A DNA stretch of 64,000 nucleotides from positions 3,347,522 through 3,411,521 of the forward strand of contig NZ_AP018314.1 in NCBI RefSeq assembly GCF_002368075.1. The letters are read 5' to 3'. This DNA is from Sphaerospermopsis kisseleviana NIES-73. Lineage in GTDB: Bacteria > Cyanobacteriota > Cyanobacteriia > Cyanobacteriales > Nostocaceae. The notes beneath the pieces are model-generated. The model was not told the DNA's origin. It did not search any database and was given only the letters and a program-made list of their open reading frames with translations. Both the position numbers and the translations under genes were made by a program. Each line of letters begins with the position of its first letter. The stretch's first letter is position 1. Below are positions 20,226 to 27,826 of the stretch, piece after piece.

Positions 20226-20341
20226 AACTATGTAGAGAATCTTACCATAAATCAGCCAATTTGGGATTTACCCACTTGCTTAACTGAAATAATTTCCCTA
20301 GAAATGCTATAATTTACTATTTGGAGTCAATTAGAACAGGC

Positions 20342-20455
20342 ATGAAAGTCAGAGCCTCAGTCAAAAAAATCTGTGAAAAATGCAACGTGATCAAGCGCCG
20401 TGGTCGCGTTATGGTGATTTGTGAAAACCCCAAACACAAGCAACGTCAAGGATAA
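20342..20455 (+). CDS. rpmJ: 50S ribosomal protein L36
   Basis: A 37-codon gene, easily missed because of its size. The product [20 protein letters not shown]… with the C-terminal HKQRQG is the bacterial L36 zinc ribbon. The metal ligands C11, C14, C27 and His32 are all present, so it is the zinc-binding form. It lies between infA and rpsM in the standard order. Confidence 0.97.
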   Translation: MKVRASVKKICEKCNVIKRRGRVMVICENPKHKQRQG

Positions 20456-20570
20456 AACTCTGATTACCAGAGCTTTGGTGCAGCAAAAAATCACCATCAA
20501 AAACCAAGAATGTGATTAATTATCACGATCTGCTAAATGCGAGCAAGAACAAAAGAGGGAGACATTCATT

Positions 20571-20951
20571 GTGGCAAGGATTTCGGGAGTAGACCTACCC
20601 CGCGATAAGCGCGTAGAGATTGGTCTAACTTACATTTATGGAATTGGGTTAACAAGGTCGCAAGAAATCCTAGCGGCTACTGGTGTGAACCCAGACACCC
20701 GCGTTAAAGACCTGAGTGATGCTGATGTAGCGGCTTTGAGAGCCGAAATAGAAAGTAATTATCAGGTAGAAGGTGACTTACGCCGTTTGGAGGCGATGAG
20801 CATCAAGCGTCTAGTGGATATTGGCTGTTATCGTGGCCGTCGTCATCGCATGGGCTTACCCGTCAGAGGACAAAGAACCCGCACCAATGCCAGAACCCGA
20901 CGCGGCAGAAGACAAACAGTGGCTGGTAAGAAGAAAGCCCCTGGTAAATAA
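20571..20951 (+). CDS. rpsM: 30S ribosomal protein S13
   Basis: 126 residues: [25 protein letters not shown], the helix-hairpin-helix part, and the Arg-rich C-terminus [18 protein letters not shown]. It lies in the 30S head and contacts the P-site tRNA. GTG start preceded by GGGAG. Confidence 0.98.
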   Translation: MARISGVDLPRDKRVEIGLTYIYGIGLTRSQEILAATGVNPDTRVKDLSDADVAALRAEIESNYQVEGDLRRLEAMSIKRLVDIGCYRGRRHRMGLPVRGQRTRTNARTRRGRRQTVAGKKKAPGK

Positions 20952-21009
20952 ATAAACTTTCTAGGCTTGCTCATGGCAGCAAGTTTTACCTTAAATTCAC
21001 CAAACAAAT

Positions 21010-21405
21010 ATGGCAAGACAACCAACTAAAAAAACCGGGAGCAAAAAGCAGAAACGGAACGTACCTAACGGCATTGCCTACATTCAGTCTACTTTCAACA
21101 ATAGCATTGTCACCATTACCGATCAAAATGGAGATGTCATCTCCTGGGCAAGTGCTGGTTCAAGTGGATTTAAAGGGGCAAAAAAAGGAACTCCCTTCGC
21201 AGCACAAACCGCCGCTGAAAGTGCAGGCCGTCGCGCTATGGACCAAGGAATGCGTCAAATTGAGGTGATGGTAAGTGGACCTGGAGCCGGTCGAGAAACT
21301 GCGATCCGGGCGTTGCAAGGAGCAGGATTAGAAATTACCCTAATCCGTGATATTACCCCTATTCCTCACAATGGCTGCCGTCCACCTAAGCGCCGTCGAG
21401 TTTAA
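21010..21405 (+). CDS. rpsK: 30S ribosomal protein S11
   Basis: 131 residues with [23 protein letters not shown] and the C-terminal [24 protein letters not shown]11 is at the 30S platform near the mRNA exit. rpsD, which often follows in other bacteria, is absent here. Confidence 0.98.
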   Translation: MARQPTKKTGSKKQKRNVPNGIAYIQSTFNNSIVTITDQNGDVISWASAGSSGFKGAKKGTPFAAQTAAESAGRRAMDQGMRQIEVMVSGPGAGRETAIRALQGAGLEITLIRDITPIPHNGCRPPKRRRV

Positions 21406-21876
21406 ACACTGTCAGAATTCAGGAGTCAGTAGAGACGTTCCACCGGAACGTCTGTACAGGAGTCAGAAAGTTTGAGAAATCCGTAGATGATCAAATAGTA
21501 ATTTTTGGCGTAACTGTTAAGAAGCTGACCGCTGATAGCTGAATGCTTACTAAGCATTAACTGTTAAACACGCTCAGGCAGAAAGTTCATGCTCAGGGAA
21601 ATCACCGCCAAGGCAATCTGGGAAATATAAAGTAAACTTCAGAAGCAATTGGTGATTAAAAAGCATATCAGCCCTCCCAATGGGAAGGCTGCTCAACTTT
21701 CAAAAAAACAGAAAAACAGAATATTAACATGCCTGCGGATTGAATTGGCAAACCAAACTATCACTAATTTTATATGTTGGCAGTTTGATCCACCACAGTC
21801 ATAGATCAGAGCATAAAGTGAATTTGATAGGCAAATTAATTGCCTGATAGCAGCACCTTGAAAGGGAGGCTACTCC
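21406..21876. other. Long spacer upstream of rpoA
   Basis: The longest spacer (471 bp) inside the ribosomal cluster. It contains a palindrome AGACGTTCC/GGAACGTCT at 21433-21452 inserted in a CAGGAGTCAG repeat, and an imperfect hairpin near 21668-21690 (AGCCCTCCC/GGGAAGGCT). No coding region seen. A separate promoter for rpoA is plausible but unproven. Confidence 0.55.
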
Positions 21877-22821
21877 GTGGCGCAGTTCCAAATTGAATGT
21901 GTAGAGTCTAATACAGAGGAAAGTCGCAGCCATTACAGTAAATTTGTCCTCGAACCCTTAGAACGTGGTCAAGGGACAACTGTAGGTAACGCATTGCGGC
22001 GGGTTTTGTTGTCCAATTTAGAAGGGACGGCAGTTACAGCAGTAAGGATAGCTGGGGTTAGTCATGAGTTTGCCACAGTTCCTGGTGTCAGGGAAGATGT
22101 GCTGGAAATTCTCATGCGCATGAAGGAAGTGATCCTCAAAAGCTATTCTTCTCAACCCCAGATCGGTCGGTTATTGGTTAATGGTCCTGCAACAGTCACT
22201 GCGGCACATTTTGATTTGCCTAGTGAAGTAGATGTGATTGATCCTACCCAGTATGTAGCTACTTTGGCTGAAGGTGGCAAACTGGAAATGGAATTTCGCA
22301 TTGAAAGAGGTAAAGGTTATCGTACTGTAGAACGGGGTAGAGAAGAAGCCACTTCCCTGGACTTTTTGCAAATTGACTCGGTATTTATGCCGGTGCGAAA
22401 AGTAAATTATAGCGTTGAAGAAGCCCGTGGTGATGGTACTCTTAAAGACCGACTGTTATTAGAAGTTTGGACTAATGGCAGCGTTTCACCTCAAGAAGCC
22501 CTATCTTCAGCGGCGGGAATTTTGGTAGATTTATTTAACCCGTTAAAAGATATCTCCTTAGAACCTACAGATATGGGTTCAGATATCCCAGACGATCCAA
22601 CTGCTCAAATTCCCATTGAAGAATTGCAGTTGTCTGTCCGTGCTTATAACTGTCTCAAACGAGCGCAAGTTAATTCCGTGGCAGATTTGCTGGATTATAC
22701 CCAAGAAGACCTCTTGGAAATCAAAAACTTTGGTCAAAAGTCGGCGGAAGAAGTAGTGGAAGCTTTACAGCGTCGTTTAGGCATTACTTTACCGCAGGAA
22801 AGAGGTTCTAAACCAAACTAA
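21877..22821 (+). CDS. rpoA: RNA polymerase alpha subunit
   Basis: 314 residues. The N-terminal domain ([22 protein letters not shown]) mediates dimerisation and core assembly. The C-terminal domain after about residue 240 ([33 protein letters not shown]) holds the helix-hairpin-helix that contacts UP elements and activators. GTG start after AAAGGGAGG. It is followed by rplQ after 32 bases. Confidence 0.98.
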   Translation: MAQFQIECVESNTEESRSHYSKFVLEPLERGQGTTVGNALRRVLLSNLEGTAVTAVRIAGVSHEFATVPGVREDVLEILMRMKEVILKSYSSQPQIGRLLVNGPATVTAAHFDLPSEVDVIDPTQYVATLAEGGKLEMEFRIERGKGYRTVERGREEATSLDFLQIDSVFMPVRKVNYSVEEARGDGTLKDRLLLEVWTNGSVSPQEALSSAAGILVDLFNPLKDISLEPTDMGSDIPDDPTAQIPIEELQLSVRAYNCLKRAQVNSVADLLDYTQEDLLEIKNFGQKSAEEVVEALQRRLGITLPQERGSKPN

Positions 22822-22853
22822 TTTTATTTTGTAATAATTTCAAGTGCATTATT

Positions 22854-23204
22854 ATGCGTCACCGTTGTAAAGTCAAAAAACTTGGTAAACCCACAGACCA
22901 GCGTCGTGCTTTATTGCGATCGCTCACCACTGAGCTTATCCGTCATGGTCGTATTACCACAACTTTAATCCGTGCTAAAGTATTGCGGAGTGAAGCGGAA
23001 AAGATGATCACCCTAGCTAAAGATGGTTCTTTGGCAGCACGTCGGGAAGCTTTGGGTTATATCTACGATAAATCCCTAGTTCATGCTTTGTTTGAGCAAG
23101 CACCTACTCGGTATGCTAACCGTCAAGGTGGTTATACTCGCATTCTGCACACCGTACCCCGTCGCGGTGATAATGCAGAAATGGCGATTATTGAATTAGT
23201 TTAA
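22854..23204 (+). CDS. rplQ: 50S ribosomal protein L17
   Basis: 116 residues: [34 protein letters not shown] and the C-terminal [24 protein letters not shown], the bacterial L17 pattern. It lies at the bottom of the 50S subunit near the tunnel exit and follows rpoA, as in most bacteria. Confidence 0.98.
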   Translation: MRHRCKVKKLGKPTDQRRALLRSLTTELIRHGRITTTLIRAKVLRSEAEKMITLAKDGSLAARREALGYIYDKSLVHALFEQAPTRYANRQGGYTRILHTVPRRGDNAEMAIIELV

Positions 23205-23212
23205 AGTCAAAG

Positions 23213-23318
23213 GGAACAGGAAATAGGGAATAGGGAACAGGGAATAGGGAAGATATAAACATTATAGAGCTATTGCCTTTTGCCTTTTGCCTCTTGCCTT
23301 TTGCCTCTTGCCTTTTAC
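23213..23318. repeat. STRR arrays between rplQ and truA
   Basis: A GGGAATA/GGGAACA array at 23213-23255 and a TTGCCTT/TTGCCTC array at 23275-23316. An in-frame TTG within the second array would extend truA by 14 residues, but that sequence is pure repeat, so the ATG at 23329 is preferred. Confidence 0.85.
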
Positions 23319-23328
23319 CAAACCCAGT

Positions 23329-24162
23329 ATGTTAGAAAGCCGCCAGCCAACACCAACTTATCGAGTAGCCTTGGTCATTCAGTATCTAGGTACTAATTTT
23401 CACGGCTGGCAACGGCAAAAGGCGCAGCGAACAGTCCAAGAAGAGATAGAAACAGCTATAGCTACTGTTCTGGGGTATCACGTGACACTTCACGGCGCAG
23501 GGCGAACTGATGCCGGAGTTCATGCAGCTGCTCAAGTCGCCCATTTTGATGCTACAGGTTATATACCCGCACACAAGTGGGCAACAGTTTTGAACAGTTA
23601 CTTACCCCCAGATATATTAATCAGGGCTTCGGCGGGTGTAGATGACCGTTGGCACGCTCGCTTTAATGCAGTGTATCGTCGGTACAGATACGCAATCTAT
23701 ACTGAAGCTCTACCAAACTTGTTTGTGAACTCCTTCAGTTGGCATTATTATTATGCTCCCTTGGACGAAAATTTAATTCAAGCTGCCCTGAAACCTCTGC
23801 TGGGAAAACATCATTTAGCGGCTTTTCATCGTGCAGGATCGGCGCGATCGCATTCCTGGGTGGAAGTACAAGCAGCAGAATGTTATCGAAAAGGTTCATT
23901 GCTGCATATTGAAATTCAGGCAAATGGTTTTTTATACGGTATGGTGCGGTTATTAGTAGGGATGCTGGTGGAAGTGGGATCAGGAGTGCGATCGCTCGAA
24001 GATTTCACCAACATCTGGCAAACAGAAAACCGGGAAAAAGTGAAATACGCCGCACCACCTCAAGGCTTATGCTTGTTAAGGGTAGGATATCCTGATTTTC
24101 CCTTTCCCCAGGAAATTTGGTACGACACCCAACCATATTTAGTGTTTGGTCAGGATAAATAG
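23329..24162 (+). CDS. truA: tRNA pseudouridine(38-40) synthase
   Basis: 277 residues starting MLESRQPTPTYRVALVIQYLG. The catalytic motif GAGRTDAGVHA carries the nucleophilic Asp (D61). NSYLPPDI, ARFNAVYRRYRY and the FLYGMVRLLVG segment near 205 are all family features. The enzyme makes pseudouridine at positions 38-40 of the tRNA anticodon stem. Its place between rplQ and rplM is conserved in bacteria. Confidence 0.96.
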   Translation: MLESRQPTPTYRVALVIQYLGTNFHGWQRQKAQRTVQEEIETAIATVLGYHVTLHGAGRTDAGVHAAAQVAHFDATGYIPAHKWATVLNSYLPPDILIRASAGVDDRWHARFNAVYRRYRYAIYTEALPNLFVNSFSWHYYYAPLDENLIQAALKPLLGKHHLAAFHRAGSARSHSWVEVQAAECYRKGSLLHIEIQANGFLYGMVRLLVGMLVEVGSGVRSLEDFTNIWQTENREKVKYAAPPQGLCLLRVGYPDFPFPQEIWYDTQPYLVFGQDK

Positions 24163-24265
24163 GTGACAGGTGACAGGTGACAGGTGACAGTGAAAGATCA
24201 AAACTGACCACTAATTACTGAAAGCTGATTACTGAAAGCTGATTACTGACCACTCAAAACCGACA
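24163..24265. repeat. STRR arrays between truA and rplM
   Basis: Four GGTGACA units right after the truA stop, then CTGATTACTGAAAG-type units. The array begins at the stop codon of truA. Confidence 0.8.
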
Positions 24266-24279
24266 AAGGAAAAATAACA

Positions 24280-24735
24280 ATGAGTAGTAAAACTTACCTT
24301 CCTCCTCAAGAAAAACTTGAGCGCGAGTGGTATGTAGTAGATGCCACCGATAAACGCCTGGGTAGACTAGCAAGCGAAATTGCTATGGTTCTCAGAGGCA
24401 AAAGAAAAGCTGAATATACACCCCACTTAGACACCGGTGATTTCGTAGTTGTGATCAACGCCGAAAAAGTAGCAGTTACCGGTAAAAAACGCACTCAAAA
24501 AGTTTACCGTCGCCATTCTGGCCGTCCTGGTGGAATGAAAACAGAAACCTTTGCTAAATTACAACAACGTTTACCAGAACGGATTGTAGAACACGCTGTG
24601 AAAGGGATGTTACCTAAAAACAGCTTGGGTAAACAATTATTCACAAAGTTGAAAGTTTACGCTGGTCCTACCCATCCCCACGCAGCACAAAAACCCAAAG
24701 AACTAATTGTTAACACAATTCCTGGAGAAAATTAA
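24280..24735 (+). CDS. rplM: 50S ribosomal protein L13
   Basis: 151 residues with [28 protein letters not shown] and the C-terminal [17 protein letters not shown], typical L13, an early 50S assembly protein. It is followed by rpsI after 2 bases, the conserved L13-S9 pair. Confidence 0.98.
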   Translation: MSSKTYLPPQEKLEREWYVVDATDKRLGRLASEIAMVLRGKRKAEYTPHLDTGDFVVVINAEKVAVTGKKRTQKVYRRHSGRPGGMKTETFAKLQQRLPERIVEHAVKGMLPKNSLGKQLFTKLKVYAGPTHPHAAQKPKELIVNTIPGEN

Positions 24736-24737
24736 TA

Positions 24738-25157
24738 ATGGCAACAGTAGCAGAAGCTAATAGCGGTCGCGCTGTGTACTGGGGTACTGGCCGCCGTAAG
24801 TCCGCAGTCGCACAAGTACGTTTAGTTCCCGGTGAAGGTAAATTTACCGTTAACGGCAAAGATGGAGAATTATACTTCCAATTCAATGCCAACTACTTAG
24901 GAGCGATCAAAGCACCCTTAGAAACCTTGGGACTAGAAAGCGAATATGACATTTTAGTAAAAGCTGAAGGCGGTGGTTTAACCGGTCAAGCTGACTCTAT
25001 TCGCTTGGGTGTCGCTCGTGCGTTGTGTCAATTAGATCCTGATAACCGTTCACCTTTGAAAATCGAAGGTTATTTAACTCGTGATCCACGAGCTAAAGAA
25101 CGGAAAAAATACGGTTTACACAAAGCTCGCAAAGCTCCTCAATACTCCAAACGATAA
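24738..25157 (+). CDS. rpsI: 30S ribosomal protein S9
   Basis: 139 residues: [40 protein letters not shown] and the invariant C-terminal [17 protein letters not shown], whose last Arg contacts the P-site tRNA. The N-terminus is a few residues longer than in E. coli, as usual for cyanobacteria. Confidence 0.98.
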   Translation: MATVAEANSGRAVYWGTGRRKSAVAQVRLVPGEGKFTVNGKDGELYFQFNANYLGAIKAPLETLGLESEYDILVKAEGGGLTGQADSIRLGVARALCQLDPDNRSPLKIEGYLTRDPRAKERKKYGLHKARKAPQYSKR

Positions 25158-25245
25158 AGCTGGAGGCAGGAGGCAGAAGGCAGGAGGCAGGAGGTATACC
25201 AAATTTTACCCAGTCCCCAGTCCTCAGTCCCCAGTCACCAATCCT
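25158..25245. repeat. STRR arrays between rpsI and rpmE
   Basis: GGAGGCA/GGAGGCAG units (about 25162-25197) followed by CCCAGTC units (about 25209-25240). Together they fill the 126-bp gap. Confidence 0.8.
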
Positions 25246-25283
25246 AGTTATAATTTTGATAGAGAAACACCACAAAAGGAAAA

Positions 25284-25517
25284 ATGGCTAAACCTGATAT
25301 TCATCCCCAGTGGTATCCAGAGGCTAAGGTCTACTGTAACGGTCAAGTTGTGATGACTGTTGGTTCTACAAAACCGGAATTGCACGTAGATGTTTGGTCT
25401 GGAAACCATCCCTATTACACTGGTACTCAGAAAATTATTGACGCTGAGGGTCGTGTGGAACGCTTCCTCCGCAAATATGGTATGTCTGGCGAACAAGGCA
25501 GTAAAAAGAAAAAGTAG
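25284..25517 (+). CDS. rpmE: 50S ribosomal protein L31, non-zinc form
   Basis: 77 residues: KPDIHPQWYPEAKVYCNGQ, VDVWSGNHPYYTG, GRVERFLRKYG and a Lys-rich tail. The zinc form of L31 has VDVCSKCHP at the middle position. Here both Cys are replaced (W and N), and only one Cys remains earlier, so this copy should not bind zinc. L31 bridges the 50S central protuberance and the 30S head. Confidence 0.96.
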   Translation: MAKPDIHPQWYPEAKVYCNGQVVMTVGSTKPELHVDVWSGNHPYYTGTQKIIDAEGRVERFLRKYGMSGEQGSKKKK

Positions 25518-25520
25518 CTG

Positions 25521-25622
25521 GTTGGCTATAGCTTGTGCTGGCATGATGCCTGCACCACAAGGACCCTGCATGGTTGTGGGGTCACTTGTCATTTTATGCT
25601 TGAGCCAACTTGTTATTTTTTA
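25521..25622 (+). promoter_or_regulatory. Structured intercistronic RNA between rpmE and prfA
   Basis: The 123-base gap can fold into nested stems. GTTGGCT (25521-25527) pairs with AGCCAAC (25603-25609), followed by TTGTTATTTTTT. Inside are a hairpin GTGC-GGCA/TGCC-GCAC around 25535-25555 and two overlapping, mutually exclusive stems, CCACAA/TTGTGG and GACCC/GGGTC, between 25555 and 25583. This resembles an attenuator or terminator before prfA. I know of no named family for it. Confidence 0.45.
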
Positions 25623-25640
25623 GGAGCTTGTATAGTCGTT

Positions 25641-26735
25641 ATGGCAGAATCATATTTACTGGAGAAACTAAAATCTGTTGAACAAACTTTTCATGAATTA
25701 ACTCGCCGTTTGGCAGACCCAGATACGGCGAAAAATCCTGATGAGTATCAAAAAATTGCTAAGTCTCGTTCTTCTTTAGAAGAGGTTGTTAATACTTACG
25801 AAACTTGGAAAACTGCCCAGGAAGAATTAATTGGGGCGCGTCAAATTCTTAAAGAGTCTAATGGGGATCCAGAGTTGCAAGAAATGGCAGCTTTGGAGGT
25901 GAAGGAATTAGAAGATAAGATAGAACATCTGGAAGACAGGTTGAAGATATTGCTGCTACCTCGTGATCCGAATGATGATAAAAACATCATGTTGGAAATT
26001 CGCGCTGGGACTGGTGGTGATGAAGCGAGTATTTGGGCGGGTGATCTGCTGAGAATGTATTCTCGCTATGCTGATACTCAAGGTTGGAGAGTGAAGCTAG
26101 TCAGCGAGTCTCTGGGTGAGATGGGCGGTTTTAAGGAAGTAATTCTGGAAATTCAAGGTGATAGTGTTTACAGTAAGCTGAAGTTTGAAGCTGGTGTTCA
26201 TCGTGTGCAGCGTGTTCCAGCAACAGAGGCGGGGGGTAGGGTGCATACTTCTACCGCTACTGTGGCTATTATGCCAGAAGTGGATGATGTAGAGGTGCAT
26301 ATTGATCCGAAAGATATTGAAATGACTACTGCGCGTTCTGGTGGTGCGGGTGGACAAAACGTGAACAAGGTGGAAACGGCGGTTGACTTGATGCACAAAC
26401 CGACTGGTATCCGCATTTTCTGTACTGAAGAACGGAGTCAGTTACAGAATAAGGAACGGGCGATGCAAATTTTGCGGGCGAAACTCTATGAAATGAAGTT
26501 GCGGGAACAACAGGAAGCTGTAACTTCGATGAGGCGATCGCAAGTTGGTACTGGTTCTCGTTCAGAAAAAATCCGCACTTACAATTATAAAGATAGTCGG
26601 GTGACTGATCATCGTTTGGGACAGAATTTCACTTTGAATCCTGTTTTAGAAGGTGATATTGAAACCTTGATTCAATCTTGTATTTCTCAAGATCAACAGG
26701 AACGTTTAGCAGAATTAGCTGCTGCTAATAATTAA
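25641..26735 (+). CDS. prfA: Peptide chain release factor 1
   Basis: 364 residues starting [17 protein letters not shown]. It has the GGQ motif ([21 protein letters not shown] near residue 237) that triggers peptide release, and the PAT tripeptide in [14 protein letters not shown] that reads UAA and UAG, identifying RF1 rather than RF2. The start is the ATG at 25641; an earlier in-frame ATG would add a Cys/His-rich stretch not typical of RF1. Last gene of the ribosomal cluster, followed by a terminator. Confidence 0.96.
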   Translation: MAESYLLEKLKSVEQTFHELTRRLADPDTAKNPDEYQKIAKSRSSLEEVVNTYETWKTAQEELIGARQILKESNGDPELQEMAALEVKELEDKIEHLEDRLKILLLPRDPNDDKNIMLEIRAGTGGDEASIWAGDLLRMYSRYADTQGWRVKLVSESLGEMGGFKEVILEIQGDSVYSKLKFEAGVHRVQRVPATEAGGRVHTSTATVAIMPEVDDVEVHIDPKDIEMTTARSGGAGGQNVNKVETAVDLMHKPTGIRIFCTEERSQLQNKERAMQILRAKLYEMKLREQQEAVTSMRRSQVGTGSRSEKIRTYNYKDSRVTDHRLGQNFTLNPVLEGDIETLIQSCISQDQQERLAELAAANN

Positions 26736-26757
26736 TTTTTAGCTTTAAATATTTGCT

Positions 26758-26808
26758 AAAACCGCTTATTTTGTTGTTGTTTTTTTACAGGAATAGGCGG
26801 TTTTTTTT
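26758..26808 (+). terminator. Terminator of the ribosomal protein cluster
   Basis: AAAACCGCTTATT (26758-26770) pairs with AATAGGCGGTTTT, allowing one G-T pair, around a 20-base U-rich loop. Eight T follow (26801-26808). It lies 22 bases after the prfA stop. Confidence 0.85.
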
Positions 26809-26881
26809 ATGATTAAGATAATCTAGTTTATTTTGAGTACGGTGTATGGCGTTCTTGTAGCAAAAGTAGTGAGGATAAGTA

Positions 26882-27007
26882 ATGAGTCAGCAAGAATCTA
26901 ATTATATTCCGTTCACCTCTAACCAAGAGTTAGCTAACCCGATGGATTTATTGCTGAATAAAGAATGGTTGAGATTTTATAATTTACACTACTACAAGTT
27001 TATTTAA
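26882..27007 (+). CDS. Small ORF of 41 codons, possible gene fragment
   Basis: ATG at 26882 preceded by GAGG at suitable distance. The product starts MSQQESNYIPFTSNQELANP and ends YNLHYYKFI. I recognise no family. It may be the N-terminal remnant of a larger gene interrupted at its 3' end. The promoter of the following toxin-antitoxin pair begins just after its stop. Confidence 0.3.
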   Translation: MSQQESNYIPFTSNQELANPMDLLLNKEWLRFYNLHYYKFI

Positions 27008-27020
27008 AATCATACTGCTT

Positions 27021-27049
27021 GACTTATGGTAACACATAAGTTACTATAG
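27021..27049 (+). promoter_or_regulatory. Promoter with palindromic operator for the HigBA-like pair
   Basis: TTGACT (27021-27026), a 17-base spacer and TACTAT (27044-27049) form a sigma-70-type promoter. A perfect inverted repeat ACTTATG-6 nt-CATAAGT (27024-27043) spans the spacer, where a repressor would block polymerase. This fits autoregulation by the antitoxin. The ATG at 27054 is only 5 bases after the -10, so the mRNA may be leaderless. Confidence 0.65.
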
Positions 27050-27053
27050 CAGT

Positions 27054-27425
27054 ATGTCTATTATAAGAGTTCAAGAATATCTTAAAGAAGATGGTTCAAG
27101 TCCTTACCAAGAATGGTTTGATAGCTTGGGTGCCCAAGCAGCTGCGAAGGTAACAGTTGCTAAGTCTCGTTTGGAATTAGGCAATACATCAAAAGTTAAA
27201 TGGTTTGATGGAATTGGTGAATATAAGATTGATTGGGGTCCTGGATATCGGATTTATCTAGCTCAAGATGGTAAACAGCTTATAGTTTTATTTGGTGGGG
27301 GAACAAAGAAAAATCAGCAATCTGATATTAATCGTGCTAAAGAATTATACCAAGAGTACAAAAGACGAAAAAAAGAAATTAGCAAAGAGCAAGCAACTGA
27401 CAACGATAATAGAGAGAAGAGGTAG
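27054..27425 (+). CDS. RelE/HigB-type toxin (addiction module killer protein)
   Basis: 123 residues. The core ([64 protein letters not shown]) matches the Gp49/HigB-like 'putative addiction module killer protein' branch of the RelE superfamily, mRNA interferases that act on translating ribosomes. The C-terminal 20 residues are a charged extension beyond the usual domain. The antitoxin gene follows after 5 bases. Toxin-first order is typical for HigBA. Confidence 0.88.
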   Translation: MSIIRVQEYLKEDGSSPYQEWFDSLGAQAAAKVTVAKSRLELGNTSKVKWFDGIGEYKIDWGPGYRIYLAQDGKQLIVLFGGGTKKNQQSDINRAKELYQEYKRRKKEISKEQATDNDNREKR

Positions 27426-27430
27426 TTATT

Positions 27431-27754
27431 ATGGCACTAACTAGAGACTTTAAAGAAACCGTTAATGCACGAGTGCAAAGAGATTCTGAGTTTGCGATCG
27501 CTTTACTTGATGAAGCTATTTCTCTTTTCCTGAATGGTGAACCAGAAACAGCAAGATTGATTTTGAGAGATATTGTCAATGCAACGGTAGGTTTTGAACA
27601 ATTGGCAATTGAAACTTCTAAACCGAGTAAGAGTTTACATCGGATGTTATCAGCAAAAGGTAATCCAACGATGGATAATTTGACTGCTATTTTCAAAGTT
27701 TTGCGGAAAAAACTGAATGTTGATATTCAAGTGAAGACGACGGTTATTTCCTGA
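27431..27754 (+). CDS. HigA-type antitoxin, HTH DNA-binding
   Basis: 107 residues. The C-terminal half contains an XRE-like helix-turn-helix (SKSLHRMLSAKGNPTMDNLTAIFKVLRKKL), and the N-terminal half (DFKETVNARVQRDSEFAIALLDEAI) is typical of 'probable addiction module antidote' proteins. It should neutralise the upstream toxin and repress the shared promoter through the palindrome at 27024-27043. Possibly horizontally acquired, as it lies at the edge of an accessory region. Confidence 0.88.
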   Translation: MALTRDFKETVNARVQRDSEFAIALLDEAISLFLNGEPETARLILRDIVNATVGFEQLAIETSKPSKSLHRMLSAKGNPTMDNLTAIFKVLRKKLNVDIQVKTTVIS

Positions 27755-27826
27755 TAAGAAGTTTGTTATCAGCATTGTATTCAAAAGTTGAGATTCTATG
27801 AATTTACTATTAGTGTTGAACTACAG

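Noticed and set aside
23287..23328. An extended TruA start that would add 14 residues from a TTG.
   Set aside because: The added residues come entirely from TTGCCTT heptamers, and TruA orthologues begin near the ATG at 23329.
25533..25640. A longer prfA start adding 36 Cys/His-rich residues.
   Set aside because: It overlaps the structured RNA and no RF1 has such an extension; the ATG at 25641 starts at the family N-terminus.
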